Assembly (NCBI GenBank): GCA_035771175.1
Contig: CM069611.1
Coordinates: forward strand, 18,053,366-18,117,365
Direction: 5' to 3'
Length of the DNA stretch: 64,000 bases
Source: Paratinospora sagittata
Lineage: Eukaryota > Streptophyta > Magnoliopsida > Ranunculales > Menispermaceae
The notes beneath the pieces are model-generated. The model was not told the origin of the DNA and searched no databases. It was given only the letters and a program-made list of their open reading frames with translations. This document shows, one piece after another, positions 35,827 through 46,810 of the stretch (its first letter is position 1; the number at the start of each line of letters is the position of its first letter). The position numbers and the translations under genes were made by a program.

Positions 35827-38702
35827 TGTGACGCCCCGAAAATTATTCCATCTAGCCCATAACCCAATTGCATTTTGCCCAAACTCTATGTGTTGCCTTG
35901 ATAGGTGTTTGTTTGATGGTTGTTTAATGTTTGTATATTTGATGCTTGATAATGTATATAAATATGTGCATTATAAATTGTATATGGGTCATGTTAAATT
36001 AAAGTATAACGCATATGTTATTATTTATGCATGGGCCCATATGTTAATTGATATGGGTTAGGATTGATTGAATAAAAAGATAAATGAAAATGAAAATTTG
36101 GTGTATTAAATGGATTGGACATTTAAAATACATGGAAGCATGAGCTTGGTTAAAGTACATGTGGTTGGTATGGGTAGTATGAGACCAACACATGTCAAGT
36201 TGGTGCATGAGAATGGACAAGTGTCCCATGCCCCATTTCCTTTCTCCAACACATGTCAAGTTGGTGCATGAGAATGGACAAGTGTCCCATGCCCCATTTC
36301 TCTTCTCCAATACATGTCAAGTTGGTACATGAAAATGGACAAGTGTCCCATTCCCCATTTCTCTTCTCTAACACATGTCAAGTTGGTGCAAGAGAATGGA
36401 CAAGTGTCTCATGCCTCATTTCTCTTCTCCAATACATGTCAAGTTGGTGCATGAAAATGGACAAGTGTCCCATGCCCCATTTCTCCTTTCCAACACATGT
36501 CAAGGTTGGTGCATGAGAGTAGACAAGTGTCCCATGCCCTACTTCTCTTCTCCAAGGAAGTCCTAGAGGGTGAGATGAGTGGAGAGAAAGGAAAAAAGAA
36601 GAGAAAGGAAAGAAGAGGAGAAAGAAATAGGGAGTCAATTTGAGGAAAGTCTCAGCAACGTTTTCATCAAAGAGCTGGATCATGGCGCTACATGGTCCGA
36701 TTGAGCTCAAACTTTGTCAGCAAGTTCGTATCTTATGGGTATTCATTCTGGTGGGGGAAGATCTTGATTGGATGTTTCGGTTGAAAGATATAACCTCCCA
36801 AACAAAGCCGGTCGAAAAGTCTGGATTTCTTGCGCAGTTTAGATCAAACTAATAGATCTCCTAAATCTTCCGTTGGATGGATATGATATTTGGGGATGTG
36901 CTTTACTATTGATAGTCTACATTCTGAATGGTGGAGATGTTTATGGGTTAAGTAGTTTATGTGATATAGTCATATGAGGTCGAGTATTTGCAACAGGAAA
37001 GGAGAAATTGTCTGATTAGAGACTTGTTCATCAAATAGGCTTATCGTTTTGGTCCATCGTTGGATTGAGCTGATTTTATGACAGAAGGTTTGCGTCTTAA
37101 CATACTTCAATCTGTACGGTTGATGTTGTGATTAAATATTTCTGTGGGTAGAATGATACATCTGAACAGAATATTAAATGAAGAATTGGTAGGGTTGCTT
37201 GTATTAGACCTAAATTTAGAATATGAACTTAGACCTTTCCAAATAGCTTGCATGTCAACCATGTTGACCAAGTTGCCATTGTTGATGAACTCATGATGCA
37301 AAATTAGTGATATACATGGCTGAACATGGTGACCTAGTGTAAATCGGCAATATGGCCTAAGTATGAAAAATTTCATATTTTAGGGCTTTTGATGCTTTTG
37401 GCCTAGAATCATTGAATTGATGCAACTTATGTTTAATTAAGCATGATTAGGGTTGATTATGCTACTGATTTGGTGGTTGTGACCATATCATGGGTTATGC
37501 CTACTTGTGATCAAATGGCCCAATTTGAGCATGTTTATGCCTAAGGAATTGAAAATCAGTATTTTTGATTTATAGAATGGTTTATGAATGAGAACTATGC
37601 ATTAGAGGCCTAAGTCATGTGATTTGAGTTGAATGATGGGATTAGATGGAATTTAGGCCTATTGTCTATATGTGGGCTGATTTAGGGTTGATGTGTAATG
37701 TCTATGTGATTGAGCATAGAAATTGATGTATGGTTGGATATTGATGAATGTTTCAGGACCTTGATTGGATTGATTCGGTTCGGGGTCCGTGTGTGGTTAG
37801 ATACTCTCATGAGGCTTGGTTGTGAGTAGACTTCATTTATGATTATATCTTTTATGTCATCATATCACTTATATATATTGTATGTTGAAAGCATGAATGT
37901 GTCCTAATGTTTTGAATGATGCATTGATTTGAGAAAACCTTATAACTTTGGTTGGGCCCATCTATCTAGCTAATAGGGGGACTTAACCTTGTCATAAGAG
38001 GGTTTTAAAAATAAAATATTTGGGGATGAGAACGGTACGGTGAAATAGACTCGCACTAATAACCAATGCATGTGGAATGTGGATCCAAATTGATAAACTT
38101 TTGTTTGCATCAAACTTATTATAAATGCTTGATATCTATATGTTATGAGCTTTTAATCATGCTACACATTGACATGCATACATGGTATTGATAGCATATT
38201 TGAATTCTATTCACTGGGCACCGTTGGCTCACCCTCATTTTCCTCTTTCAGGTCCTTCTGTCCTGAATAAGGGCAAAGAAGTAGTCATATCTTGAGGGCC
38301 TTGCCGGCGAGAGAATCTAAGGCCTCGATGTGAGTTAAGAGGCATTTTGATTGAACTGTGTTTTAAATTATGATGTATTATATTTTGGACTATGTAATTA
38401 TAACACTTACCACATTGTAGTATGGGTGAGTTGGGACTTGTTAGATAGACCATGTGGACACATGACGATTTTATTTATGGTTCATTTTTATGGAGTATCT
38501 CTTGTCTTGGATGATTAATACAGTTGGTAGTTTTGTTTAGTACCTATTTATATTATGTCGTTGTTTGGGATAAGGCTCGTAGGGTCTCAACCCCCTCACG
38601 AGGGTTGAGGACTGGTTTGAGATGCCTATGCCGGGTGTCCCCCCCGGCATTCCGCATGCCATTCCCTGCGGGGTTGGTGGTCCGGGGTGTGAGGTCGCCA
38701 CA
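35827..38702 (+). repeat. Family C 3' LTR
   Basis: It pairs with 27994-30872. It has about 28 extra bases at about 38297-38325 that the 5' copy lacks, and a short replacement near 36038-36046. Six 61-bp units (first at 36190) match the other LTR in number. No gene. Confidence 0.9.
36190..36555 (+). repeat. 61-bp tandem array, six units, in family C 3' LTR
   Basis: Units start ACATGTCAAG at 36190 and recur every 61 bp. Unit-by-unit variants (for example CTCATGCCTCATTTC in one unit) are at the same ordinal place in both LTRs, so the array was inherited whole at insertion. Confidence 0.9.
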
Positions 38703-39720
38703 AAATACTTCTTTAAGATTGATTTACGATTCGGTTATCATCAACTCCGGATCAGAGAGTCAAACATTAATAAAACGGCTTTCAGAACTCCGTACGGTCA
38801 TTACGAGTTCTTGGTCATGCCATTCAGTTCTTCGGTGATTCATGGTGGTCTTTGTGGATAATATCTTGATATATTCCTTTACCGAGGAAGACCATAAGAT
38901 ACATCTGAGGATTGTCCTCCAGACCTTGAGAAGCCACCAGTTGTATGCAATGTTGAGTAAGTGCAAATTTTGGGCAAAGAGAGTTCAATGCCTAGGCCAT
39001 GTGGTTTCAGGTAATGGCATTGAGGTGGATCCTTCTAAGGTTGAAGCAGTTTTAAACTGGAAGCAGCCTACTACAGCTACTCAAATCCAGGGTTTTCTTG
39101 GTTTGGCTGGCTACTACAGACGCTTCATCAAGGACTTCTCAAAGATTGTTGAACTTATGACCAAACTCACTCGAAAATATGTGCGATTTATCTGAAATAC
39201 CACCTGTGAATCGACATTTCAGGAATTTAAGAAACGCCTCACAACAGCACCAGTACTAATCACTCTAAGAAATGGAGTTGGGTTTTCACTATACACTAAC
39301 GCCTCTTTCCAAGGCTTAGGTGCAGTACTAATGCAATAAGGCCAGGTTGTTGCATATGCTTCTAGGCAACTAAAGATTCATGAGGGTAATTACCCAACGC
39401 ATAACTTGGAACTTGCAGCTGTCATATTCGCACTGAAGTTATGGCGTCACTACCTATATGGTGAACGACTTGAGGTCTTCTCGAATCACAAGAGTCTCAA
39501 GTACATCTACACATAGAAAGATCTAAACCTCCGCCAAAGACGATGGTTGGAATTCTTGAAAGATTATGACTTTCAACTCCAATACCATCCGGGTAAGGCC
39601 AATGTTGTGGCCAATGCCTTGAGTAGAAAATCTTATGTTGCCGTTTGCACTCTTAACTTCAAGATGGGAAAATTGGCTACAGAGATGAAAAATTTTAAGC
39701 TACAACTCATCGAGGAGGGA
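38703..39720 (+). pseudogene. B1 reverse transcriptase (rest) and RNase H, broken
   Basis: This continues 27993 with [15 protein letters not shown]. About 100 bases between MPF (38818) and the catalytic motif are deleted. The motif reads F-V-D-N at 38851-38862: the second catalytic Asp is Asn, one G-to-A step. In RNase H the first catalytic Asp is also Asn (YTNAS, about 39294). Stops interrupt at about 39194, 39338 and 39514. It ends with the family-typical YHPGKANVVA.ALSRK (about 39583). Confidence 0.85.
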
Positions 39721-40880
39721 GGAAGATCACGACTCTCTTAATTATCAGCCAACTCTGACCTTATTCGAAAAATATCAACAGCTCAAGCCAACGACCCTAT
39801 GATAATGGAGAAACGAGAACTTCTACTTAGCAGATAAGACCTTCATCACTGGGTGGTCTCTAATCAAAAGGTTATTTTTTACAAAAAACGTCTTTGTCTA
39901 CCGAACGATCCTCAAGTTCAGAAAGAAGTGCTCACTGAAATGTATTCTTCAAGGTTCGCTATGCATCCTGGGGGAGATAAGATGTACAAGGATGTCAAGC
40001 GACAATTCTGGTTGTCTAGAATGAAGAAGGCCATTGCAGACTTCGATGCTCAATATCTCGTGTGCCAACAAGTACAGGCAGAGGGTAGACTTCCCTCTGG
40101 ACTTCTCCAGCCTTTACCTATTGGAGAATAGAAGTGGGAGAACATTACAATGGATTTTGTTACGGCCTTGCCTCAAAATAATAAAGGGCAAGATGCAATT
40201 TGGGTTATCATTGATAGACTTACAAAGTCTGCACACTTTTTACTAGTAAAGTTCACGGATAATCCCACCAAGCTTGCCGAATTGTATGAAAGAGAGATCG
40301 TACGCCTCCATGGAATACCACTCACGATCGTCTCTATTCGAGACCCTCGATTCACATCAAGATTTTGGCAGAGCTTTCAGAGTAGAATGGGCTCTAGGAT
40401 CACCATGAGCACAACTTTTCACCCTCAAACTTACGGACAGTCAAAATGCTTGATCCAGATATTAGAGGATATGTAACGATGCTGCATTTTGGACTTTCAT
40501 GACGGATTGGCGAAACACTTACATTTGGCTGAGTTTGCATACAACAGCAACTACCAAACCAATATTGGCATGGCACCATATGAGGCTCTCTATGGTCGCC
40601 CTTGCAGATCTCTAGTACGCTGGTTAGATATGGCAGATCGACCGTAGTTAGGGCCTGAACTAATTCAAGAGACTTCTAATAAGATCACACTAATAAAAGA
40701 GCGACTTCATGTAGCACAAAGTCGACAGAAGAGCTATGCCAACAAGGGGAGACAACATCTAGAATTTGACAAGGGGGACTTGGTTTTTCTAAAAGTTTAG
40801 CCTACAAGAGGTGTCAAACGCTTTGGGATCAAAGGAAAGCTCTCCCCACGATACATTAGTCCATTTTAGATCACGGACCC
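39721..40880 (+). pseudogene. B1 integrase, broken, C-end and chromodomain deleted
   Basis: The zinc domain keeps HPGGDKMY, but its first CxxC Cys is Tyr (YLVCQ, about 40052). The core keeps MDFV (40150), but the second acidic residue is Ile (SIRDPRF, 40336) and the Glu is Lys (GQSKCL, 40444). Two of three catalytic residues are therefore lost. The C-terminal RFGIKGKLSPRYIS follows at about 40822. At about 40878 the frame jumps into the middle of the downstream ORF, so the chromodomain is deleted. Several TAG stops are present. Confidence 0.85.
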
Positions 40881-41256
40881 CCTCGCCTCAGCGGCAGCGA
40901 TCCTTATCGCCAGAGCCCGTATGGCTTTATTGTAACAATACTGCCCGAAACAATCTAGTGCCCTCATCCTAGCAAGATCTCCTGCCAAAATTGCTAGGCG
41001 ACCGAATTTTGGCAACTACACAAAAAAGCATTCCGCCGCTCAACTTACCTTCCCTGAAATGCTGCAACTTGCAGAGCCCTACACCACCACCTATTAGGCA
41101 AATGACGTAACCTTGTGAGGACGAATTCGACTCCATTTGCTCTCCATTGTTTGATTATATTGAGGATTCCATCGACCACAGTGCAAATCAGGGGCCAACA
41201 AGGCACGACCCAAATCTTGTCAATGATGACAACGACGGTGGGGAACGAAATCCTTT
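40881..41256 (+). pseudogene. Family B downstream extra ORF, decayed copy in B1
   Basis: Fragments of the same protein as 11662-12178 and 43718-44232 can be read across frames: a basic Ser/Pro part near 40890, FWQL.K.A.RRSTYLP near 41010-41050, FDSICSP.FDYIEDS (about 41130-41175) and DPNLVNDDNDGG (about 41208). The N-terminal third is deleted with the chromodomain. It lies just before the purine tract, in the same place as in the other two copies. Confidence 0.6.
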
Positions 41257-41270
41257 TAAGGGGGGTAGAG
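41257..41270 (+). other. B1 polypurine tract
   Basis: TAAGGGGGGTAGAG abuts the LTR start TGTAATACCC. B2 and B4 have the same tract on the minus strand (about 43684-43700, 11628-11646). Confidence 0.75.
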
Positions 41271-42524
41271 TGTAATACCCTAGGTTTACACAAAAAAAAA
41301 AATTTGAACTAATAGCAGGGTGCCCGAACCTTCACACCAATCTTCTTTCTCTCTCTCTCTTTATTGCCCTCTTTGTGATTTCTCTCTTCTCTTTTTAGAT
41401 TCTCTCTAAGAGACTCTCTTCGCGGTATAACGCGGTTTTACTAGGGAGAAAGCGCCTGTTCGAGAAGGAGATTCTATCTGAAGGTGGGGAACGAAACATA
41501 GGTTTGCGTGTCTTATGACTTTTATTAAAATTTACATTCATTTATCATTATATCTACTATTCATTTACACTGCAGTATTGCGTATAATGTTCATACCTAT
41601 CATACTTATGCTTGTATATTTCGAGTTCATATATTACACTGTTACTATGTCGGATTAGTGGTCAATCTGACTCAACTAGACTTAGTCTTGTTCTCAGTAA
41701 CTTTAAATAGTGAACGGGAGGTAGCGTGCTGCTCTAGACAATTGGTATTCAAGTGGACCTCATGTCCCACCTCTCAACTGGAGACTGATCTGATTGATCT
41801 TATTTGAAAGCTAACAGCTTGTACAAGTGATATTGAACATCCTAACCTTGCACGTGGTGATACTGACCTGATAAGAATCACCAAACGTTGCCAAATCCTG
41901 TCTAATGTTAGTAAAGACCGGACCTGCTCATGCATTGGCATCATACATAAACACCACCTAGGGACGTAAGTGGTTTATGATTCACAAAATAGTTAGAAGC
42001 AACGCTCACTATTCTTGATATTTCCCTAGAGAAGGACGTACAATGAGAACCTGGAATTTCCTGGGGATGGACATCTGTACGTGAATCTAGGGCGACGACC
42101 TTGGGGAGGGACGCACAATGAAAACTCGGGTTTACCTGAGGATGGACATATGTACGTGAACTCAAGGGGTCGTATAATCATAGAACCACCACGAGACAGT
42201 GCCATGCATACATACATGTTGTACTGATTATGATGCTATGTTGTGTATTGATATTTGATTATGAAGTTTCCTTTATTAATTGTTATATTCACGAACTATT
42301 TTACCCACTGGGCAATAGCTCACCCCGTTGTTATCTAATTTTTCTCAAGAGTTTAGGGTGGACTGGGTGGAGGTTTTTGGTCCCACATTTTGTAACCCTT
42401 GTTAATTAATGAAATCAGATTTGTACTCAATTGTGTACCAGCATACTCGGTTATTGTTATAATGCATTCGCACCCCGCCTGTGAGTGTTTCGTCAATTTA
42501 GGCACGTCTGAGCGGGGTGTGACA
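41271..42524 (+). repeat. B1 3' LTR
   Basis: A 1254-bp LTR runs from TGTAATACCC to GTGTGACA. The promoter octamer is changed to GAACCTTC (41326-41333), and no TATA box follows it, only a CT-rich run. It has two GTACGT modules (about 42033-42170). No gene. The outer target site cannot be tested because the 5' LTR start is missing. Confidence 0.9.
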
Positions 42525-42856
42525 TTCCTTGGAAGGAAAGAAATATAGGTAGAGGTAAATTAAGTTACCTTGGTACATGACTATTGATATTTTAGAACGT
42601 AGAATTATAAGACATTACGAATTCAATAACTAGTACTTTTTTCGGTATGCATGTTGAATCTTTAGTATCATATACGACACAACTTATGAAGCATATTTAA
42701 GAGGTAAACATTTAACATATTTCTTACCTACATTTTCTTACCAACATTTTCTTATTCCTTTTATTTACATCCAAATAGATTTCAATTAAAAATATTTTAT
42801 TTTCTTTTTCTAGACAGGAAATTTAAACATTGACCCAACAAAAATCATTTGCAGCA
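42525..42856. other. Unassigned AT-rich spacer
   Basis: No reading frame, LTR or repeat is recognised in these 332 bases between the B1 3' LTR and the truncated B2 LTR. It may be older host or unidentified repeat sequence. Confidence 0.5.
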
Positions 42857-43683
42857 ATGAACTGGTCTGGTCTTTACTTAACATTAGACAAGATTTGGCA
42901 ACGTCTGGTGATCCTTATCAGGGTCGGTACCACCTCGTGCAAGGTTAGGACATTCAGTATTACTTGAATAAGTTGATAGCTTTTAAATAAGACCAAACAG
43001 ATCAGTCTCCAGTTGAGTGGTGTGGCACGAGGTCTACTTAAATACCAATCATCTATAACAGCACGCTGCCTCCCGTTCACTATTTAAAGTTACTGGGGAC
43101 AAGGCTGAGTCTGGATGAGCCAGATTGACCACTAATCCGGCATAACAACAGTGTAATACATGAACTCCAAATATACAGGCATAAGTATGACAAATATAAA
43201 CATTATACGTAATAATGCAGTGTAAATAAATAGTAGACATAATGATCAATGAACGTAAACTTTAATAAAAGTTATAAGACACGCAAACCTATGTTTCGTT
43301 TCCCACCTTCAGATAAAAACTCCTTTGAGAACTGGCACCTTCCCCCGAGCAGAACCGCGTTGCACCACATAGAGAGTCTAGGAAAGAGAGTCTCAAAAGA
43401 GAAGACAAAAACTCAAAATGAGTGAAAGAGAGAAGGAAAATCACAAGGAGAAGTGATTTTGGTGTGAGAAATGAGGAGGAGGAGGGGTTCCTTAAATAGG
43501 AAAAATGGCGCTTGGGCGTTGCGCTTGAAGGTTTGGGCGTTGCGCTTGAAGGTTCGAGCGTTGCGCCTGAAGGTTCGGGAGTGCATCTAAAGGTTTGGGC
43601 GTGCGCCTGAAGGTTCGAGCGTTGTACCTGAAGGTTTGGGCGCAAAATTATTATTATTTTTTGTGCAAACCTAGGGTATTACA
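42857..43683 (-). repeat. B2 3' LTR, truncated
   Basis: It begins at the purine tract with TGTAATACCC (minus strand) and runs 827 bp to an abrupt end near ATGAACTGG. The matching point in the 5' LTR is about 52074. TATTTAAG at 43492-43499 is the TATA-like box. Confidence 0.85.
43505..43645 (-). repeat. 20-21 bp repeat array in B2 3' LTR
   Basis: GAAGGTTY-type cores occur at 43527, 43548, 43569, 43589, 43609 and 43630, spaced 20 or 21 bp. The unit (GCGCCTGAAGGTTCGGGCGT) is the same as in the B5 array except that the palindrome GAACGTTC has become GAAGGTTC/T. The 5' LTR of the same element has only about two units (52675-52712). Confidence 0.8.
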
Positions 43684-43717
43684 CTCTACCCCCCTTAAAA
43701 GGAATTCGCCCTCGAAA

Positions 43718-44232
43718 TCAGTCCAAGTAGTCATGATGGCTATCTGTGTGAGATTCACTGCAGTCGTCATCGTTTGCTAGCTTAGGGTAGTGCCTGTATG
43801 GTCCCTGAATGGCACTATGGCAGGTGGAATCCTCAACATCATGAAACCGTGGAGAGCAAATGGACTCGGATTCGTCCTCAGAAGGTTCCAACCTTTGGTT
43901 AACAGATGGTGGTGTAGGGCTTTGCTGGTTGCATCGTTTAAGGGGAGGTAGGTTGAGCGGTGGGATGCTTTTTCGTGTTGTAGCTCGAATCCGGCCGCCT
44001 CGCAATTTTGGTAGATGATTCAGCCAAGATGAGGGCACATGATTGTTTTGGACAAAATTGTTACGAAAAAACCATGCACTCTCTGGCGATAAGGATCGCT
44101 GTCTGTGTGGCGATGGAGTTGGGGATGCAAAGTAGTTGTGACTTGACTCAGATCCTGGAGGAGAGGTTGCCAAGGAGGCCATTGCGTGTGTGCATCACTA
44201 CATCCATCGACATTATTTTCAGACATCTGCAT
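43718..44232 (-). pseudogene. Family B downstream extra ORF, copy in B2
   Basis: It starts MQMSENN at 44232 (matching MEMSENN in B4). A frameshift after about 23 codons moves it to the frame that runs uninterrupted from 44182 to the stop at 43718. The order is N-terminal DAHTQWPPW, Pro/Ser/Arg-rich SPHRQRSLSPE, RNNF.QNN, basic PPLNLPPLKRC, then acidic SEDESESICS and a C-terminus ending HDYLD. About 170 codons. It sits about 100 bases after the chromodomain and about 35 bases before the LTR. The frameshift is in a different place from that in B4, so both come from one intact frame. No known domain is recognised. It may be translated from a spliced or separate RNA (inference). Confidence 0.7.
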
Positions 44233-44334
44233 AGTTATTCAAGTGAAACAATGTTTTAAGATATTTGTAAACAAAGTTCCATCATTTTATTAATAAGTGA
44301 AATAGTACAATGTATCACATTATCAGTTATTACT

Positions 44335-44787
44335 AGAAAACAATTCAGGGTATTTCTGTTTAATTGTTGCTTCTAGTTCCCATGTTGCTTCCTCTATTCC
44401 GTGGTGATCCCAGAGCACTTTCACAAGTGGTATGCTACGTCGCCTTAATTCTTGAGTTTTTCTATCCAGAATCTATATCGCTCTATCTAGATACCTATTT
44501 CCTTCCTCAACCCGAACCTCGACCAAAAGGGATGATATGCGAAAAATCAGGACGATACTTTCGAAGCATGGATATGTGAAAGACGTCATGAACCTTAGAC
44601 ATGGACAATGGAAGGGACAGACGATAAGAAAGTTTGCCAATACGTTCAATGATCTTAAATGGACCGATATACCGTGGGCAGAGCTTTCCTTTAATCCCAA
44701 AGCGTTTGACACCTCTTGTGGGCTGAACTTTTATAAAAACCAAGTCCCCCTTATCAAATTCTAGAGGCTGCCTCCGCTTGTCAGCAT
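44335..44787 (-). pseudogene. B2 integrase C-terminal domain and chromodomain
   Basis: GVKRFGIKGKLCPRYIGPF and DVFHISMLRKYRPDFSHIIP (44740-44520) form the C-terminal domain. A chromodomain follows with RRSIPLVKVLWDHHGIEE and ATWEL (about 44440-44350), with one frame change near 44520 and one stop. Presence of this domain puts family B in the chromovirus branch. Confidence 0.78.
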
Positions 44788-45395
44788 AGCTCTTCTCATG
44801 GTGATCTTAGAGCTCATTCTACTCTAGAAGCTTTGCCAAAACTTTGATGTGAATCGAGGGTCTCGATCAGAGAAAATCGTGAGTGGTATGCCATAGAGGC
44901 GTACGTTCTCTCTTTCATATACTTCGACAAGCTTGACGGGGTTATCCGTGAACTTTATTTGCAAGTGTGTAGACTTTGTAAGTCTGTCAATGATAACCCA
45001 GATAGCATCTTGCCCTTTATTATTTTGAGGCAAGGCCATAACAAAATCCATTGCGATGTTCTCCCACTTTCATTCTCCAATAGGTAACGGCTGGAGAAGT
45101 CCAGAGGGAAGTCTTCGTTCTGCCTTAACTTGCTGGCAAACGAGACATCGAGCAATGAAGTGTGCAATCGCCTTCTTCATTCGAGAAAACCAGAATTGTC
45201 GCTTGACATCCTTGTACATCTTGTCACCCCCAGGATGCATAGCAAACCTCGAACAGTTCATCTCAGTGAGCACTTCTTTCCGAACCTCAAGATTGTTTGG
45301 TAGACAGAGACGTTTTTTTATAGAAAACGGCCACATCTTCAGAGACTGACCAGTGAGGAAGGTCCTGTCTGCTGAGTATAAGTTCTCATTTCTCC
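44788..45395 (-). pseudogene. B2 integrase N-terminal and core, internally deleted
   Basis: The zinc domain is intact to the eye (HPGGDKMYKDV, CLVCQQ; 45270-45110). The core keeps MDFVMALP (about 45050) and SDRDPRF (about 44870). At about 44787 the frame passes from KITM straight to KSYAD, removing some 330 bases that in B1 encode the Glu of the DDE triad. The short repeat AGATCAC is present at both sides in B1, consistent with a microhomology deletion. TGA replaces Trp near 45066 and TAG replaces Gln near 44828. Confidence 0.83.
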
Positions 45396-46810
45396 ATTAT
45401 CATAGGGTCGTTGGCTTGAGCTGCTGAAAGCTTTCGAACCAGCTCAGAGGTTGCTGATAATTGAGAAAGTCGTGATCTTGCGCCCTCCTCAATCAGTTGT
45501 AGGTTAAAATTATCCATCTCTATAGCCAACTTCCCCATTTTGAAGTTAAGAGTGCAAGCAACATAAGATTTTGTACTCAGGGCATCAGCCACAACATTGG
45601 CCTTACCTGGATGGTAGTGGAGTTGAAAGTCATAATCTTTCAAGAATTCCAACCATCGTCTTTGGCGGAGGTTTAGGTCTCTCTAGGTGTAGATGTACTT
45701 AAGACTCTTGTGATCCGAGAAGACCTCAAACCGTTCACCGTACAAGTAATGGTGCCATAACTTCAGTGCAAATACGACAGCTGCAAGTTCCAAGTCATGT
45801 GTTGGGTAATTACCCTCATGAATCTTCAGTTGCCTCGAGGCATATGCAACAACTTGGTCTTCTTGCATTAGTACGACACCTAAGCCTTGGAGAAAGGCGT
45901 CGGTGTATAGTGAAAATCCAAGTGCATTTCTTGGAGTGATTAATATTGGTGCCATCGTGAGACGCTTCTTTAATTCCTGAAATGATGTTTCACAGGCGGG
46001 ATTCCAGATGAATCGCACGTCTTTCCGAGTGAGCTTTGTTATAGGTTCAGCAATCTTTGAGAAGTCCTTGATGAAGCGTCTGTAATAACCAGCCAAACCA
46101 AGAGAACTCCTAATCTGAGTAACAGTGTTGAAACCGCTTCAACCTTAGAAGGATCCACCTCAATGCCATTACCTGAAACCACATGGCCTAGGAATTGAAC
46201 TCGCTTCGCCCAAAATTCGCACTTACTCAACTTTGCATACAACTAGTGGCTTCTCAAGGTCTGGAGGTCTATCCTTAGGTGTATCTTATGGTCTTCCTCA
46301 GTTGAGGAATATATCAAGATATCGTCCACAAAAACTGCCACAAATCGGTCTAAGTATAACCTAAAGATGCGGTTCATCAAATCCATGAATGCATCAGGTG
46401 CATTTCTTAGACCGAACGAGATAACCATGAATTCGTAGTAAGCGTACCGAGTTCTGAATGCCGTTTTGGTAATGTCCGACTCTCGGATCCAGAGTTGGTG
46501 ATAACCAGATCGTAAATCAATCTTAGAGAAGTATTTGGCATCTCTAAGTTGGTTGAACAAGTCATCGATCCTGGGCAACGAGTATCTGTTCTTAATGGTG
46601 ACATTATTCAGCTTGCGTTAGTTAATGCAAAGTCGTAACGAACCATCCTTTTTGTGAACAAACAGAACTGGAGTGCCCCAAGGTGATGAACTCTTTCTGA
46701 TGAAACCATTACTCTTTAATTCCTTCAGTTGTTTGTCTAATTCGACCAGCTCGACATTTCACATTCTGTATGGTGCAATTGAGATAGGCCCAGTCCCAGG
46801 TATGAGATTG
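45396..46810 (-). pseudogene. B2 reverse transcriptase and RNase H, broken
   Basis: RT reads [28 protein letters not shown] and [14 protein letters not shown]. The catalytic F-V-D-D is intact at 46321-46332. TAG replaces Gln near 46243 (SH*LYAK). A frameshift lies near 46100-46130. RNase H keeps YTDA (about 45915), VAYASRQL and [10 protein letters not shown], then a stop near 45683. It ends at ADALS (about 45580). Confidence 0.86.

Larger units (their letters stand above)
27994..38702 (+). mobile_element. Gypsy family C element, complete, inserted in B1 RT
   Basis: LTRs at 27994-30872 (2879 bp) and 35827-38702 (2876 bp) flank a 4954-bp internal region with primer site, gag-pol and purine tract, all on the plus strand. 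A perfect 5-bp target-site duplication AAATA lies at 27989-27993 and 38703-38707. Removing the element restores B1 RT ([11 protein letters not shown]). The pol order and GPF/chromodomain-like end place it with chromoviruses (Tekay/Del-like, inference). By eye the LTRs differ at a few percent of sites plus small indels, so this looks like the youngest full element here. Confidence 0.94.
9211..42524 (+). mobile_element. Gypsy family B element B1, chromovirus type, with nested insertions
   Basis: Own segments are 5' LTR 9211-9773 plus 22993-23053, leader, extra ORF1, gag remnant, protease and RT start to 27993, RT to integrase at 38703-40880, downstream ORF remnant, purine tract and 3' LTR 41271-42524. 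Each gap is filled by another element, and B1 reads through exactly when the insertion and one target-site copy are removed. The minus-strand element at 42857-52743 is a paralogue and confirms the order of parts. The 5' LTR has lost its beginning, so no outer target-site duplication can be checked. Confidence 0.87.

Noticed and set aside
36253..36566. Repetitive reading frames in the family C LTR array (MSSWCMRMDKCPMPHF-type)
   Set aside because: They come from the 61-bp period alone (61 is not a multiple of 3, so frames rotate) and lie in LTR sequence.
42525..42856. Possible host gene or regulatory sequence between B1 and B2
   Set aside because: No frame, splice pattern or motif could be supported in this AT-rich stretch.
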